Below, one piece after another: positions 48,401 to 56,796 of a stretch of 64,000 nucleotides of DNA. How positions within the stretch are numbered: position 1 is the stretch's first letter; every line of letters starts with the position of its first letter. The stretch is from Pseudobacteroides cellulosolvens ATCC 35603 = DSM 2933 (GTDB taxonomy: Bacteria > Bacillota > Clostridia > Acetivibrionales > DSM-2933). The stretch spans positions 4,846,001 to 4,910,000 of the forward strand of contig NZ_LGTC01000001.1 in NCBI RefSeq assembly GCF_001262605.1. The letters run 5' to 3'. The notes below the pieces were generated by a model. That model saw only the letters and a list, made by a program, of their open reading frames with translations. It was not told the DNA's origin and did no database searches. The translations under genes were made by a program, and so were the position numbers.

Positions 48401-48668
48401 GATTAAGAAATTACAAGAAGGCCGCCCAAACATTACTGACGCAATAACAAACAAGGAAATTCAACTTATCGTTAATACTCCAATAGGCAAACAAGGTCAG
48501 CATGACGATTCCTACATCCGTAAGGCTGCTATAAAGTATAAAATACCATACATTACAACCCTTACTGCTGCATTAGCCACTGCTAAAGGTATTAAGGCAT
48601 ATAAAGAAACCCACTTAAAAGAAGACAAGGTAAAATCCTTACAGGATTACCATGCTGATATTAAATAA
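45447..48668 (+). CDS. carB: Carbamoyl phosphate synthase large subunit
   Basis: 1,073 residues, the full length for CarB. Two homologous ATP-grasp halves (first: RIAFKETMNKLGIEMPRS, YTMGGTGGG; second: DRDMFRKIMDELEIPMPESG, YVLGGRGMEV) make carboxy phosphate and carbamoyl phosphate. The C-terminal MGS-type domain (FIELDFKIKATEGTHNYLAQ) is the allosteric region. It makes carbamoyl phosphate for arginine and pyrimidine synthesis. RBS AAGAAGGAGC. The glutaminase subunit carA is not next to it; a PurF-like protein with a dead amidotransferase site follows after 20 bases instead. Confidence 0.96.
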   Translation: MPKRNDIHKILIIGSGPIIIGQACEFDYSGTQACKALRKLGYKIVLVNSNPATIMTDPAIADATYIEPLNVERITQIIDIERPDALLPNLGGQSALNLCLELSKAGVLEKYGVKVIGVQVDAIERGEDRIAFKETMNKLGIEMPRSKPAFSVEEAEKIALELGFPVVIRPAYTMGGTGGGLVYNLEELRIVAQRGITASIIGQILVEESVLGWEELELEVVRDSKNQMITVCFIENIDAIGVHTGDSFCSAPMLTISPELQQRLQKYSYDIVEAIQVIGGTNVQFAHDPKTGRVVVIEINPRTSRSSALASKATGFPIALISSMLAAGLTLDEIPYWRDGSLDKYTPSGDYVVIKFARWAFEKFKGSHDKLGTQMRAVGEVMSIGKNYKEAFQKAIRSLETGRYGLGFAKDFNNCTLPELMAMLAEPSSERQFIMYEALRKGADINELNRLTHIKHWFIEQMKELVLLEEEILKYAGSKLPDDLLVKAKKDGFADRYLAMLINIPEAEIRKQRVALGLVEGWEPVPVSGVENAAYYFSTYNANDKTDSSDKKKVMILGGGPNRIGQGIEFDYCCVHAAFALRDLGFETIIVNCNPETVSTDYDTSDKLYFEPLTVEDVLSIYNKENPIGIIIQFGGQTPLNIAGELEKAGAKILGTTPQTIDLAEDRDMFRKIMDELEIPMPESGMASNLEEAISVANKIGYPLMVRPSYVLGGRGMEVIYDENMLLQYVKAAVDVTPERPILIDRFLENAIEAEADAIADGTDAFVPAVMEHIELAGIHSGDSACVIPPINIPQKHLQTIYEYTAKIAKKLKVVGLMNMQYAIADDRVYVLEANPRASRTVPLVSKVCNISMAHIATEVVMSSVTGKKSNINELKSKEIKHFGVKEAVFPFSMFHEVDPLLGPEMRSTGEVLGMANSFGLAFFKAQEATQVSLPTSGTVLISVAGKDKSAMLEVAEMFIELDFKIKATEGTHNYLAQNGIKSELIKKLQEGRPNITDAITNKEIQLIVNTPIGKQGQHDDSYIRKAAIKYKIPYITTLTAALATAKGIKAYKETHLKEDKVKSLQDYHADIK

Positions 48669-48688
48669 CATAGGAGAGTGTATTTATA

Positions 48689-50089
48689 ATGGGAGGACTA
48701 TTTGGTGTAGTTTCAAAAAACAGTTGTGTTATGGATTTGTATTTCGGTACGGACTACCATTCGCATTTAGGCACAAGCCGCGGAGGAATGGCAGTTTGGA
48801 ATGGCAAAAGCTTTGTAAAATCCATACACAATATACAAAATATACAGTTCAGAGCAAAGTTTGAAGATGATTTATCGGGAATGGAAGGAAATATGGGAAT
48901 AGGGTGCATCAGCGATACAGAGCCACAGCCCCTGACTGTATTTTCACATCTTGGCCACTATGCAATAACCACTGTTGGACGTATAAACAACATTCAGGAT
49001 CTTGTAAATAAATCTTTAGCAAAACAAAACACTCATTTTCTGGAAATGAGCAGAGGAGTTATCAACCCCACTGAAGTTGTATCAAATCTGATAGATGAAG
49101 CAGATTCCTTTAAAGAAGGTATCCTTAATGCACAAAAAGCTATCGACGGCTCATGCACAATGTTGATACTGACATCTGAAGGAATTTATGCTGCCAGAGA
49201 CCGTTTTGGTAAAACTCCGCTGGTAGTAGGCGAAAAGGAAGGATCTTACTGTGTATCATTCGAGTCCTGTGCTTTTCCCAACCTGGGATATCAAGCCAAA
49301 TATGAGCTTGGACCAGGAGAGATCATTCTATTGACACCTGACGGCATTCAAAAAATTTCACCTCCAGGTGACAAAATGAAAATATGTGCTTTCCTTTGGG
49401 TCTATTACGGTTACCCCTCCTCATCTTATGAAGGAATGAATGTCGAGGTAATGCGATACCGTAATGGTGCGGCTTTAGCCCGCAACGACGATGTAAAAGT
49501 GGATTTGGTGGCAGGAGTACCTGATTCCGGTACAGCACATGCCATAGGTTATTCCAATGAGGCACGTGTTCCTTTTGGCAGACCTTTTATTAAATATACA
49601 CCTACATGGTCGAGAAGTTTTATGCCCCAAGACCAAAGCATAAGAAATCTCGTCGCAAGGATGAAGCTCACACCTATAACTGATTTGGTTGGGGGAAAAC
49701 GTCTCCTGTTTTGCGATGACTCAATTGTACGTGGTACTCAGATGAGGGAGACAGCTGAATTACTTTACAATTGCAATGCTAAAGAGGTTCATGTACGCCC
49801 AGCTTGTCCCCCGCTTGTACACGGCTGTAGATACCTTAACTTCTCAAGATCCAACTCGGATATGGACCTGGTAGCCAGAAGGGCCATACTGGATTTGGAA
49901 GGCAAAGAACCCGACTCATTGGATGAGTACTGTGACCCAAATACAGAAAAATACGATTGTATGGTTGAATGGATCAGAAAGCGTCTCAACTTTACTTCAT
50001 TAAAGTACCAATCCCTTACTGATATGCTGGACGCTATAGGCTTACCGCATGACAAAGTATGTACTTATTGTTGGAATGGTAAAGAATAA
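48689..50089 (+). CDS. Amidophosphoribosyltransferase-like protein lacking the catalytic Cys
   Basis: 466 residues with the PurF layout: N-terminal Ntn glutaminase fold (SHLGTSRGGMAVWNG, GHYAITTVGRINN) and C-terminal PRTase domain with PRPP loop LLFCDDSIVRGTQ (near 341) and the PurF-like end VCTYCWNGKE. PurF starts Met-Cys-Gly-Ile-Phe-Gly after removal of which Cys is the nucleophile; here the start reads MGGLFGV, so the nucleophile is missing. The RBS TAGGAGAG fixes the start, and no alternative in-frame start provides a Cys. It lies 20 bases after carB, so is likely co-transcribed. It may use free ammonia, or have a regulatory role. Confidence 0.85.
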   Translation: MGGLFGVVSKNSCVMDLYFGTDYHSHLGTSRGGMAVWNGKSFVKSIHNIQNIQFRAKFEDDLSGMEGNMGIGCISDTEPQPLTVFSHLGHYAITTVGRINNIQDLVNKSLAKQNTHFLEMSRGVINPTEVVSNLIDEADSFKEGILNAQKAIDGSCTMLILTSEGIYAARDRFGKTPLVVGEKEGSYCVSFESCAFPNLGYQAKYELGPGEIILLTPDGIQKISPPGDKMKICAFLWVYYGYPSSSYEGMNVEVMRYRNGAALARNDDVKVDLVAGVPDSGTAHAIGYSNEARVPFGRPFIKYTPTWSRSFMPQDQSIRNLVARMKLTPITDLVGGKRLLFCDDSIVRGTQMRETAELLYNCNAKEVHVRPACPPLVHGCRYLNFSRSNSDMDLVARRAILDLEGKEPDSLDEYCDPNTEKYDCMVEWIRKRLNFTSLKYQSLTDMLDAIGLPHDKVCTYCWNGKE

Positions 50090-50233
50090 AAAAAAATTAG
50101 TATTGAATATTTCTCCAATTAGTCATAAAATATTTATAGTAGCACGGTATTATTGTAGAAATATTCCTATTAAAGTAGAAATGGTTCAATATAATCACAC
50201 CTTGTGAGGCAAATATTGAGGATTTTTCTATAT

Positions 50234-50261
50234 AAAAATACCCTGTAAAGGGTATTTTTTG
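50234..50261 (+). terminator. Hairpin terminator after the carB unit
   Basis: ataccctgtaaagggtat followed by TTTTTT. Confidence 0.85.
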
Positions 50262-50372
50262 TATTTTAAAATTAATTTCTACATTCAATAAGAAGATTTT
50301 AAAAATTTCCTTGGTCAATTTTTTGAAATCTCCAGTTGACCAGTTATTTTTTAGGAATCAACTAAGTAATGC

Positions 50373-50456
50373 TTTAGATATAACTTCTCGTATTGTCAAG
50401 GACAAAATCGATTTAACGGGTTTTGGACGATAGAATCGAATGTTATTTCTTAGCCA
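50373..50456. repeat. Dispersed hairpin repeat, copy B
   Basis: tagatataacttctcgtatt ... ggacaaaatcgatttaacgg ... gaatgttatttcttagcca aligns along its length with copy A at 29173. It ends about 60 bases before the tryptophanase-like gene. Confidence 0.65.
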
Positions 50457-50519
50457 TTTCTAATTCTTATGATACCTGCACAAAAATTAATATCTATATT
50501 ATATAGGGGTGATTAATGG

Positions 50520-51968
50520 ATGTCTGAAGTTAAATTCTATTACGGTGATAGTGTACCTTTGGAAATGCATAAGGTACGAATAGTACAAAAATTGAACCTA
50601 GTCCCCATTGAACGTCGCTTGGAAGCTATTAATGAAGCAGGAAACAACACATTCTTATTAAAAAACTGTGATGTTTTTATGGATATGCTTACTGATAGCG
50701 GGGTAAATGCCATGAGCGACAAGCAACTGGCTGCTATGATGGAAGCTGATGACAGCTATGCCGGCTCTGCGACATTTACAAAGCTGGAAGATAAAATTAA
50801 AGAAATATTCGGCATGAAATATTTTCTTCCTGCACATCAGGGAAGAGCCTGTGAAAATATTCTTTCCCAAGCCTATGTAAAGCAAGGCGATATAATCCCC
50901 ATGAACTACCACTTCACAACAACTAAAGCTCATATAACATTAAATGGTGGTACTATAGAAGAAATTATAATTGACGAGGGTTTAAAAACAACCAGCAATC
51001 ATCCTTTTAAAGGTAATTTGGATATTGCCAAACTAAGAGGGCTCATCAATAAGCATGGTGCTGAAAAGATCGCTTATGTCCGTTTGGAAGCTGGAACCAA
51101 CCTAGTCGGCGGTCAGCCCATATCCCTTGATAATATGCTGGAAGTCCGGAATGTTTGTGATGAATTTGGTATCATATTGGTCTTTGACGCAAGCCTTTTG
51201 GCAGATAATCTTTACTTCATAAAAAACCGGGAAGAAAAATATAAAGATATGAGCATTCGCGAAATAACCCGTATTATAGCAGACCTTTCCGATATCATAT
51301 ATTTTTCTGCAAGAAAACTTGGATGTGCCCGTGGGGGCGGAATATGTACCAATAGCCATGAAGTATATATGAAGCTTCGTGAATATATAACACTTTATGA
51401 AGGCTTTCTTACGTATGGCGGAATGTCTGTGCGTGAAATAGAAGCACTTGCTGTCGGGCTTGAGGAGACCATGGACGAGGATATGATTAACCAGGGCCCT
51501 CAATTTATTTCTTATATGGTTGAAAAGCTTGATAAAAGCGGTGTACCTGTTATAACACCTCCAGGTGGTCTGGGAGCTCACCTCAATGCAATGGAATTTG
51601 TTGACCACATTCCACAAAAACAATATCCCGCAGGTGCACTTGCTTCAGCATTATATCTTATAAGCGGTGTTCGTGGTATGGAAAGAGGAACTATATCCGA
51701 ACAAAGGGATGCAGACGGGAATGAGCATTTTGCAAATATGGAATTATTACGTCTTGCAATGCCTAGACGCGTATTTACCCTATCCCAGGTTAACTACGCA
51801 ATTGATCGTATAAAATGGTTATATGAAAACCGCAAGTTAATAGGTGGTTTGACTTTTGTAGATGAGCCTAAGATGTTACGTTTCTTCTTCGGCAGATTGG
51901 CTCCGGTTTCAAATTGGCAATCTGAGCTTGTTTCAAAATTCAAGAGAGATTTTGGTGATAGCCTGTAG
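50520..51968 (+). CDS. Tryptophanase/tyrosine phenol-lyase family enzyme, divergent
   Basis: 482 residues, the usual length. PLP-enzyme signatures of the beta-eliminating lyases are clear: AHQGRACENILSQ, NYHFTTTKAHITLNGG, GTNLVGGQPISLDN, and the Schiff base lysine in SARKLGCARGGG (near 265). VRGMERGTISE holds the conserved C-terminal Arg. The motif FDASLLADN (near 222) keeps the Asp that contacts the PLP nitrogen but has Leu where tryptophanase and TPL have Arg for the PLP O3'. Substrate is therefore uncertain; it may cleave Trp, Tyr or another beta-substituted amino acid. RBS AGGGGTG. No tnaC-like leader or Trp transporter is adjacent. Confidence 0.85.
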   Translation: MSEVKFYYGDSVPLEMHKVRIVQKLNLVPIERRLEAINEAGNNTFLLKNCDVFMDMLTDSGVNAMSDKQLAAMMEADDSYAGSATFTKLEDKIKEIFGMKYFLPAHQGRACENILSQAYVKQGDIIPMNYHFTTTKAHITLNGGTIEEIIIDEGLKTTSNHPFKGNLDIAKLRGLINKHGAEKIAYVRLEAGTNLVGGQPISLDNMLEVRNVCDEFGIILVFDASLLADNLYFIKNREEKYKDMSIREITRIIADLSDIIYFSARKLGCARGGGICTNSHEVYMKLREYITLYEGFLTYGGMSVREIEALAVGLEETMDEDMINQGPQFISYMVEKLDKSGVPVITPPGGLGAHLNAMEFVDHIPQKQYPAGALASALYLISGVRGMERGTISEQRDADGNEHFANMELLRLAMPRRVFTLSQVNYAIDRIKWLYENRKLIGGLTFVDEPKMLRFFFGRLAPVSNWQSELVSKFKRDFGDSL

Positions 51969-51975
51969 TATTTTC

Positions 51976-52007
51976 GGGGCATTTCTTTAAAAAGAAATGC
52001 CCCTTTT
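51976..52007 (+). terminator. Strong hairpin terminator
   Basis: ggggcatttctttaaaaaga and its complement aaatgcccc form a 12-base stem followed by TTTTATTTT. Confidence 0.9.
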
Positions 52008-52121
52008 ATTTTGTTTAATGGCCTTTTCTCACATTCTATGATTATTTTCTATTCAATACTAAATCATATCTATTGAAACCCCATTAAAATGGTGACTTAT
52101 TAAGACTTTTGTTATAGCCAT

Positions 52122-52186
52122 TTGACAATTGACAACTACAATAACACATGTTATTATTAACATATGTTATTGTAGTTGTGTTTTTT
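52122..52186 (+). promoter_or_regulatory. Promoter overlapped by a palindromic operator
   Basis: TTGACA (52129-52134), 17 bases, TATTAT (52152-52157). acaactacaataaca at 52132 is repeated inverted as tgttattgtagttgt ending at 52179, and two near-palindromes ataacacatgttat and ttaacatatgttat lie inside. It could also fold as a hairpin followed by TTTTTT, but the placement over a good promoter favours an operator for a MarR- or TetR-type regulator acting on the hydrolase gene at 52278. Confidence 0.55.
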
Positions 52187-52277
52187 ATAAACTTTAAGAC
52201 ATACTCAAAAACCAAAGTAATTTTTTAATCATAACCAAGCTACATAATAATAACAATAAAGAAAGGGAGTATTAGAT

Positions 52278-53123
52278 ATGAAAGATGAACCTATTTTCAA
52301 AAGCATGCAAGCAAAAGATAAAATATTGGGAATATATGAGAAACTCTTAGCTGCAATACCTTATAAGAATGAACAATTAACAATTCCAACCAGTCATGGC
52401 AAAACCTTCTGTATTTGCTGCGGAAATGAGAATAATCCGCCATTGATACTTATTCATGGGTCAGGTTCCAATTCCTCCATATGGGCAGAGGATATGAAAA
52501 AGTATAGTGATCACTTTCGTGTTTATGCACTTGATATAATAGGTGAACCGGGCAAAAGTGAGCTAACCCGTCCGTCTATGGATGGGGATACATATGCCCA
52601 ATGGCTCATGGACATAATTAAATATTTAAATATAAAGAAGGGTAGTGTCAATATCTTGGGAATGTCACTTGGCGGATGGATGGCACTGAGGTTTGCTACA
52701 CATTATCCCGAGTACGTAAAGCGACTGGTACTTCTCTGTACAGCTGGCATCACAAATTTAAAGCTGTCATTTGCACTAAAAAGTATTTTATGCTCATTAC
52801 AAGGAGATGAGGGTATCAAAAAAATATGCCGCATGCTCAGCCATCCACAGCCCCTTCACCCAGAAGCCGAGGAAATTATAATGCTTATATCAAAAAATTT
52901 CAATTACCGCCGCTATATACCGCTCTTTTCTGATGAGGAATTAAAAAAATTATCCATGCCTGTTATGTTTGTTGGCGGAGCCGTTGATGCGATGTTTCCT
53001 TCGGAAAAAAGTGGAAAACGCTTAAGCAAATTAGTCCCTCAGTTGAAATTGGATATCATCCCTGATACAAGTCATGTATTGATTAATATGTATCCAAGGA
53101 TTATTCCGTTTCTTAAATCTTGA
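52278..53123 (+). CDS. Alpha/beta-fold hydrolase
   Basis: 281 residues. Oxyanion-hole motif LIHGSGSNSSIW (near 57), nucleophile elbow GMSLGGWM (Ser near 130), acid region VMFVGGAVDAMFP and catalytic His in DTSHVL. There is a cap region between strands (about 155-215). No signal peptide, so cytoplasmic. Substrate class (ester, lactone, epoxide) cannot be read. RBS GAAAGGGAG. Its promoter is overlapped by a palindrome. It converges with the ligase gene, with 6 bases between the stops. Confidence 0.85.
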   Translation: MKDEPIFKSMQAKDKILGIYEKLLAAIPYKNEQLTIPTSHGKTFCICCGNENNPPLILIHGSGSNSSIWAEDMKKYSDHFRVYALDIIGEPGKSELTRPSMDGDTYAQWLMDIIKYLNIKKGSVNILGMSLGGWMALRFATHYPEYVKRLVLLCTAGITNLKLSFALKSILCSLQGDEGIKKICRMLSHPQPLHPEAEEIIMLISKNFNYRRYIPLFSDEELKKLSMPVMFVGGAVDAMFPSEKSGKRLSKLVPQLKLDIIPDTSHVLINMYPRIIPFLKS

Positions 53124-53129
53124 AAACTA

Positions 53130-54773
53130 TTATCTTTTTATTTTTCTGGAAGTTGTCTTATCAAACTCCCCTGTTCTAACAACCACCTGCGTAATCTGCT
53201 TATAGGTTGGTAGATCCCTCGTTACACTTTTGATGTCTTTTAGAACCTCTTGGGGAGTTCTTTCTTCACTTAGGAAAACCTCTGCCATAAGTGATTTTTC
53301 ATCCCCTTTATCATCGGCAAGTCCTCTTACAACAACCTCCACAATATAGTCAATACCTTGAATATATCCTTCTATCTCTTCAGGATAAACATTTTTCCCA
53401 TTGTTCAAAACGATAATATTCTTTTTCCTGCCTGTTATTACAAGCTGCTGTTTGTCATTAATATAGCCATAATCACCGGTATAAAACCAGCCTTCTTTAA
53501 GTACTTCTGCCGTTTTTTCCGGTTGCTTGTAATAACCAAGCATTACGATATCACCCTTGATACATATTTCCCCTATGCCCTCATCATTAGGGCTGTCAAC
53601 CTTCCAGTCGATACAAGGAAGCTTTATACCTACAGTATTATAATCATTAAACATGTCATGGTTCGCAGACACAAGTGGAGAACACTCTGTAATCCCATAA
53701 CCGTTAATCAGGCTAATACCTATATCGTCAAAAAACTTTCCTATCTCGGGGCGAATTGGTGCACCGCCGCATACTATTTTCCTCAGCCTTCCGCCGAAAG
53801 CATTGTGTATGGATTTAAAGAATAATTTTCTCAAATCAATGCCAATTCTTCTTAATGCATTGCTTACAACAATTAATTTGTTAAAAGCACTTTCCTTTCC
53901 GGATTCCTTAATATTTTTAATTATCTTGGAATGAAACATTTCTGCAAAGGCAGGAACAAGGTATATATAAGACGGATTATACAGTTGCAGGTTCTTTAGC
54001 ACAGCACTTAAGCTGTCGTTGATACAAATGGTGGAGTGTTTATGAAGCGAAACTAAAAGTCCGCTTACCGCTTCATATGTATGATGATATGGTAAAACTG
54101 AAAGACCGGTATCATAAACTGTTGATACCTGCAATCCATAATAGACACTGGATACCAGGTTGTGCTCTGACAGCATTACCCCCTTGGCGATACCGGTTGT
54201 CCCTGATGTATAAACAAGCAATTTAAGTGAATTGGGCTCACTTTTAAGTGCCTGGTATTTTTTACAATCGCACTTCTTTCCATATTCAATAAGTTTGTTA
54301 AAAGATAGGAAGATGCCAGCATCATCAGCACGATCGAATCCTATGTAAAGCTTTACATTTGGGAGCTTATGAGTATTGTTCATAAACATTTCTTCTTGAG
54401 CTTGTGAATAGAATACAACGGTGCATTCACTATCATTTAACACATGAAAAACGTCATTTGGGGGAAGGTCTTTATCGACAGGAACATATACACCTTCACT
54501 CTTAAGTGCGGTAAGATAAGTTAAAACCCAGCTATAACTGTTTTTGCCTATACATCCGATATGCTTGTTTGAAAATCCCATTTCAGTTAATGCGGCACCA
54601 AGCCATATGGTTTGCTGTTGAAATTGTGAATAGCTCACCTCAACAATTTCATTGCTATTTTCCTTGTACTTGAAAGCAATTTTATCTCCCGCTTCCTTTA
54701 CAGCTATTTCCATCATTTCTTTGATGCTACTAAATTTTGTAACTTTATAATATAAAAAATTTGGTTTTGTCAT
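53130..54773 (-). CDS. AMP-dependent acyl-CoA synthetase/ligase
   Basis: 547 residues of the ANL superfamily. ATP-binding loop LVYTSGTTGIAKGVMLSEHN (near 190), NGYGITECSPLVS, GWFYTGDYGYI and the catalytic Lys region near the end (TTSRKIKR). It activates a carboxylate as acyl-AMP and usually transfers it to CoA. Length and N-terminal features resemble long-chain fatty acid ligases rather than NRPS domains. No carrier protein is adjacent. Transcribed towards the hydrolase gene, so not in its operon. Confidence 0.88.
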   Translation of the reverse strand: MTKPNFLYYKVTKFSSIKEMMEIAVKEAGDKIAFKYKENSNEIVEVSYSQFQQQTIWLGAALTEMGFSNKHIGCIGKNSYSWVLTYLTALKSEGVYVPVDKDLPPNDVFHVLNDSECTVVFYSQAQEEMFMNNTHKLPNVKLYIGFDRADDAGIFLSFNKLIEYGKKCDCKKYQALKSEPNSLKLLVYTSGTTGIAKGVMLSEHNLVSSVYYGLQVSTVYDTGLSVLPYHHTYEAVSGLLVSLHKHSTICINDSLSAVLKNLQLYNPSYIYLVPAFAEMFHSKIIKNIKESGKESAFNKLIVVSNALRRIGIDLRKLFFKSIHNAFGGRLRKIVCGGAPIRPEIGKFFDDIGISLINGYGITECSPLVSANHDMFNDYNTVGIKLPCIDWKVDSPNDEGIGEICIKGDIVMLGYYKQPEKTAEVLKEGWFYTGDYGYINDKQQLVITGRKKNIIVLNNGKNVYPEEIEGYIQGIDYIVEVVVRGLADDKGDEKSLMAEVFLSEERTPQEVLKDIKSVTRDLPTYKQITQVVVRTGEFDKTTSRKIKR

Positions 54774-54834
54774 AAATTATATACCCTTCACTTTTCTCTA
54801 ATTTAAAAAACATGAAGTGATTTTTTAGTAAACA

Positions 54835-55734
54835 TTAAAAAATCAAATTCAATAGACCGATAATAAACCCAAGACCGGCTCCTAAATTTATCACAGAATC
54901 CAATTCGTTTTTCATAACCGATAATACAAGCTTCTCAAGTTCTATTACATCCATATCCTGAATTTTATTTCTTACTATTCCTACAATATCAATTTGCTTA
55001 ATAATGGCATCTGATGACCTATCTATACATTCAGTATAAATACGTCCGACAAATTCCTTTATTTTGTTTTCGTTAAATGATATATTATTTAGTATGGAAT
55101 TCACTGTTTCATTTTCCAGGTTTTCTATCTCTTGACCAATAACAGGCTGAATAATTTCCACACCATGATTTTGTATATATTCCTTTACCTTTTCACCGAT
55201 TGGTTGTGCTAAAGAGGCTATCAAACTATCGTTTATCATCATAGCAAACATAGTACCCTGAAGTTTTCCTTTTACTGCTGCACCGGCTTCACTTGTAATA
55301 ATAGCACCTAAATCAATACCTGAAAGTCCTGCCGCCATCCTTTCACTTAACAGCTCTTGCAGATGTACTTTGATAATCTCATAATCCTTTTCATTTACAT
55401 AGCAATTTAATGTATCTTTTATTGTCATGGCAGCATCTGTCTTATTCTTCACATACTCTACTATACCATTTGTTATCGACTGTTTCATCCCGTCAGACAA
55501 CAAGGCATTTTTCAAATCCTCCTGTGTAATTAACATATTGCTTATGGTTGTCCCAAGAGCCCCAGCCAACTCTTTTTTCCTTCTTGGAATAACCCCCGGT
55601 GTAAACGGCAAAGTAAAATTTCCAACCTTAACCGGATTTAATGGCCTAAAAAGCATCTTCACAGCAATATAATTTGTAAAATAACCGATAACAGCACCTA
55701 TAACAGGCCCAGACAATACTTGAACCACATTCAT
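54835..55734 (-). CDS. DUF445 family membrane protein
   Basis: 299 residues. The first 40 contain a hydrophobic segment and the family hallmark (GAVIGYFTNYIAVKMLFRPL, FTPGVIPRRKKELA); a long helical domain follows, and a final membrane segment ends the protein (GAGLGFIIGLLNLIF). DUF445 proteins (YheB-type in Bacillus) are linked to the membrane and sporulation, with unknown mechanism. It precedes the ligase gene by 61 bases on the same strand. Confidence 0.85.
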   Translation of the reverse strand: MNVVQVLSGPVIGAVIGYFTNYIAVKMLFRPLNPVKVGNFTLPFTPGVIPRRKKELAGALGTTISNMLITQEDLKNALLSDGMKQSITNGIVEYVKNKTDAAMTIKDTLNCYVNEKDYEIIKVHLQELLSERMAAGLSGIDLGAIITSEAGAAVKGKLQGTMFAMMINDSLIASLAQPIGEKVKEYIQNHGVEIIQPVIGQEIENLENETVNSILNNISFNENKIKEFVGRIYTECIDRSSDAIIKQIDIVGIVRNKIQDMDVIELEKLVLSVMKNELDSVINLGAGLGFIIGLLNLIF

Positions 55735-55881
55735 GTTGTACTCTTTCCTCCATACTATAAGTTTTATTATATATAAAAGTTAAAAATCTATTACTTTTTT
55801 AATTTGCAAACAATAAAGCCCACGGCTGACTACAACTTATGCAATCAACCACAGGCTCATTTACATACTCATAAAACACTC

Positions 55882-56796
55882 CTACTTCTTTATTAGTTTA
55901 ACCTCGGTGACATGCATCGTTAAACGTATTTCATCCCTATATTCAGGTTTAACCAAATAATAAACATAGCTTTCAATTACAGCGGCACGGTGCTGTGAAC
56001 GCCCTTCAATTTTAAAGTTTTCATAACCCATAGGTACATATCTCTCATAAATTTCCTTTGGTGTTATATGTGTTCTATGCTTTGTGGTTTCATAGAAATG
56101 AGGCGTTATACAGTCGCATTTAAATTCTTCAAACTGGAACGGCCTGTTGGTTGATCTCTTTACATGTTCTGCAATAGCAATCTGATATCTGCCAATATAA
56201 TCATAATGCTCTTTTCTACGCTTGCAATTAGGAACACAGCATGGATTAATAAGTAGTTCACAGCGTTCCTTATGAGGAATTTTATCAAGTTCCTCAAAGC
56301 GATTGTTCCAATTATAATCAAGCACAACCAAGCTATAATCCTTTTCCAGCTCCTCTTTCAAACCATCAACATCTTCAAGCTGCTTGCAGGTTGAACTGAT
56401 AATTTTATATTTGGGATAATTTTTTCTGATATAAGCCTCTAAAACAGGAGAAACAACAATAACCTCATTCATGCCATTATGCCCTAATCTTAAACACATA
56501 TTGCAAAAGCTATCATTTAGATGCTCTTCTTTAATATGTGGATTGCTGAAAGTATAACGGCAAGGAATATCACGAGTATTAAATTGTCTGAGAATTTCCG
56601 CCACATAGCTTCGCTCACTGGATATTCCGCCATAGGTACGCCCGCCATTCCACATTGAAGTTGGAAATGTACCATAAACAGAAGCAATTTTTATATCCGG
56701 CCAAAAACATTCAGGTCTGGTTTTCATCAATTCATACAGCATGATGTTTAAATCAAAATTCTCGACAAAATCAGGCAAATGAAATTTAATACTCAT
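55882..56796 (-). CDS. Cysteine-rich protein resembling the U32/UbiU fold
   Basis: 304 residues. The order of motifs recalls U32 peptidase-like TIM barrels: YTFSNPHIKEEHL, NEVIVVSPVLEAYIR, YKIISSTCKQL, then LLINPCCVPNCKRR. Cysteines cluster (SFCNMC, NPCCVPNC, CDC), sufficient to hold a 4Fe-4S cluster as in UbiU/UbiV and TrhP/RlhA-type RNA hydroxylation proteins. It is shorter than typical U32 members. The substrate is unknown. No signal peptide. Confidence 0.55.
   Translation of the reverse strand: MSIKFHLPDFVENFDLNIMLYELMKTRPECFWPDIKIASVYGTFPTSMWNGGRTYGGISSERSYVAEILRQFNTRDIPCRYTFSNPHIKEEHLNDSFCNMCLRLGHNGMNEVIVVSPVLEAYIRKNYPKYKIISSTCKQLEDVDGLKEELEKDYSLVVLDYNWNNRFEELDKIPHKERCELLINPCCVPNCKRRKEHYDYIGRYQIAIAEHVKRSTNRPFQFEEFKCDCITPHFYETTKHRTHITPKEIYERYVPMGYENFKIEGRSQHRAAVIESYVYYLVKPEYRDEIRLTMHVTEVKLIKK

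Noticed and set aside
45447..50089. carB and the PurF-like gene as a carAB operon
   Set aside because: The second gene has a PRPP-binding PRTase domain and PurF C-terminus, not a CarA fold.
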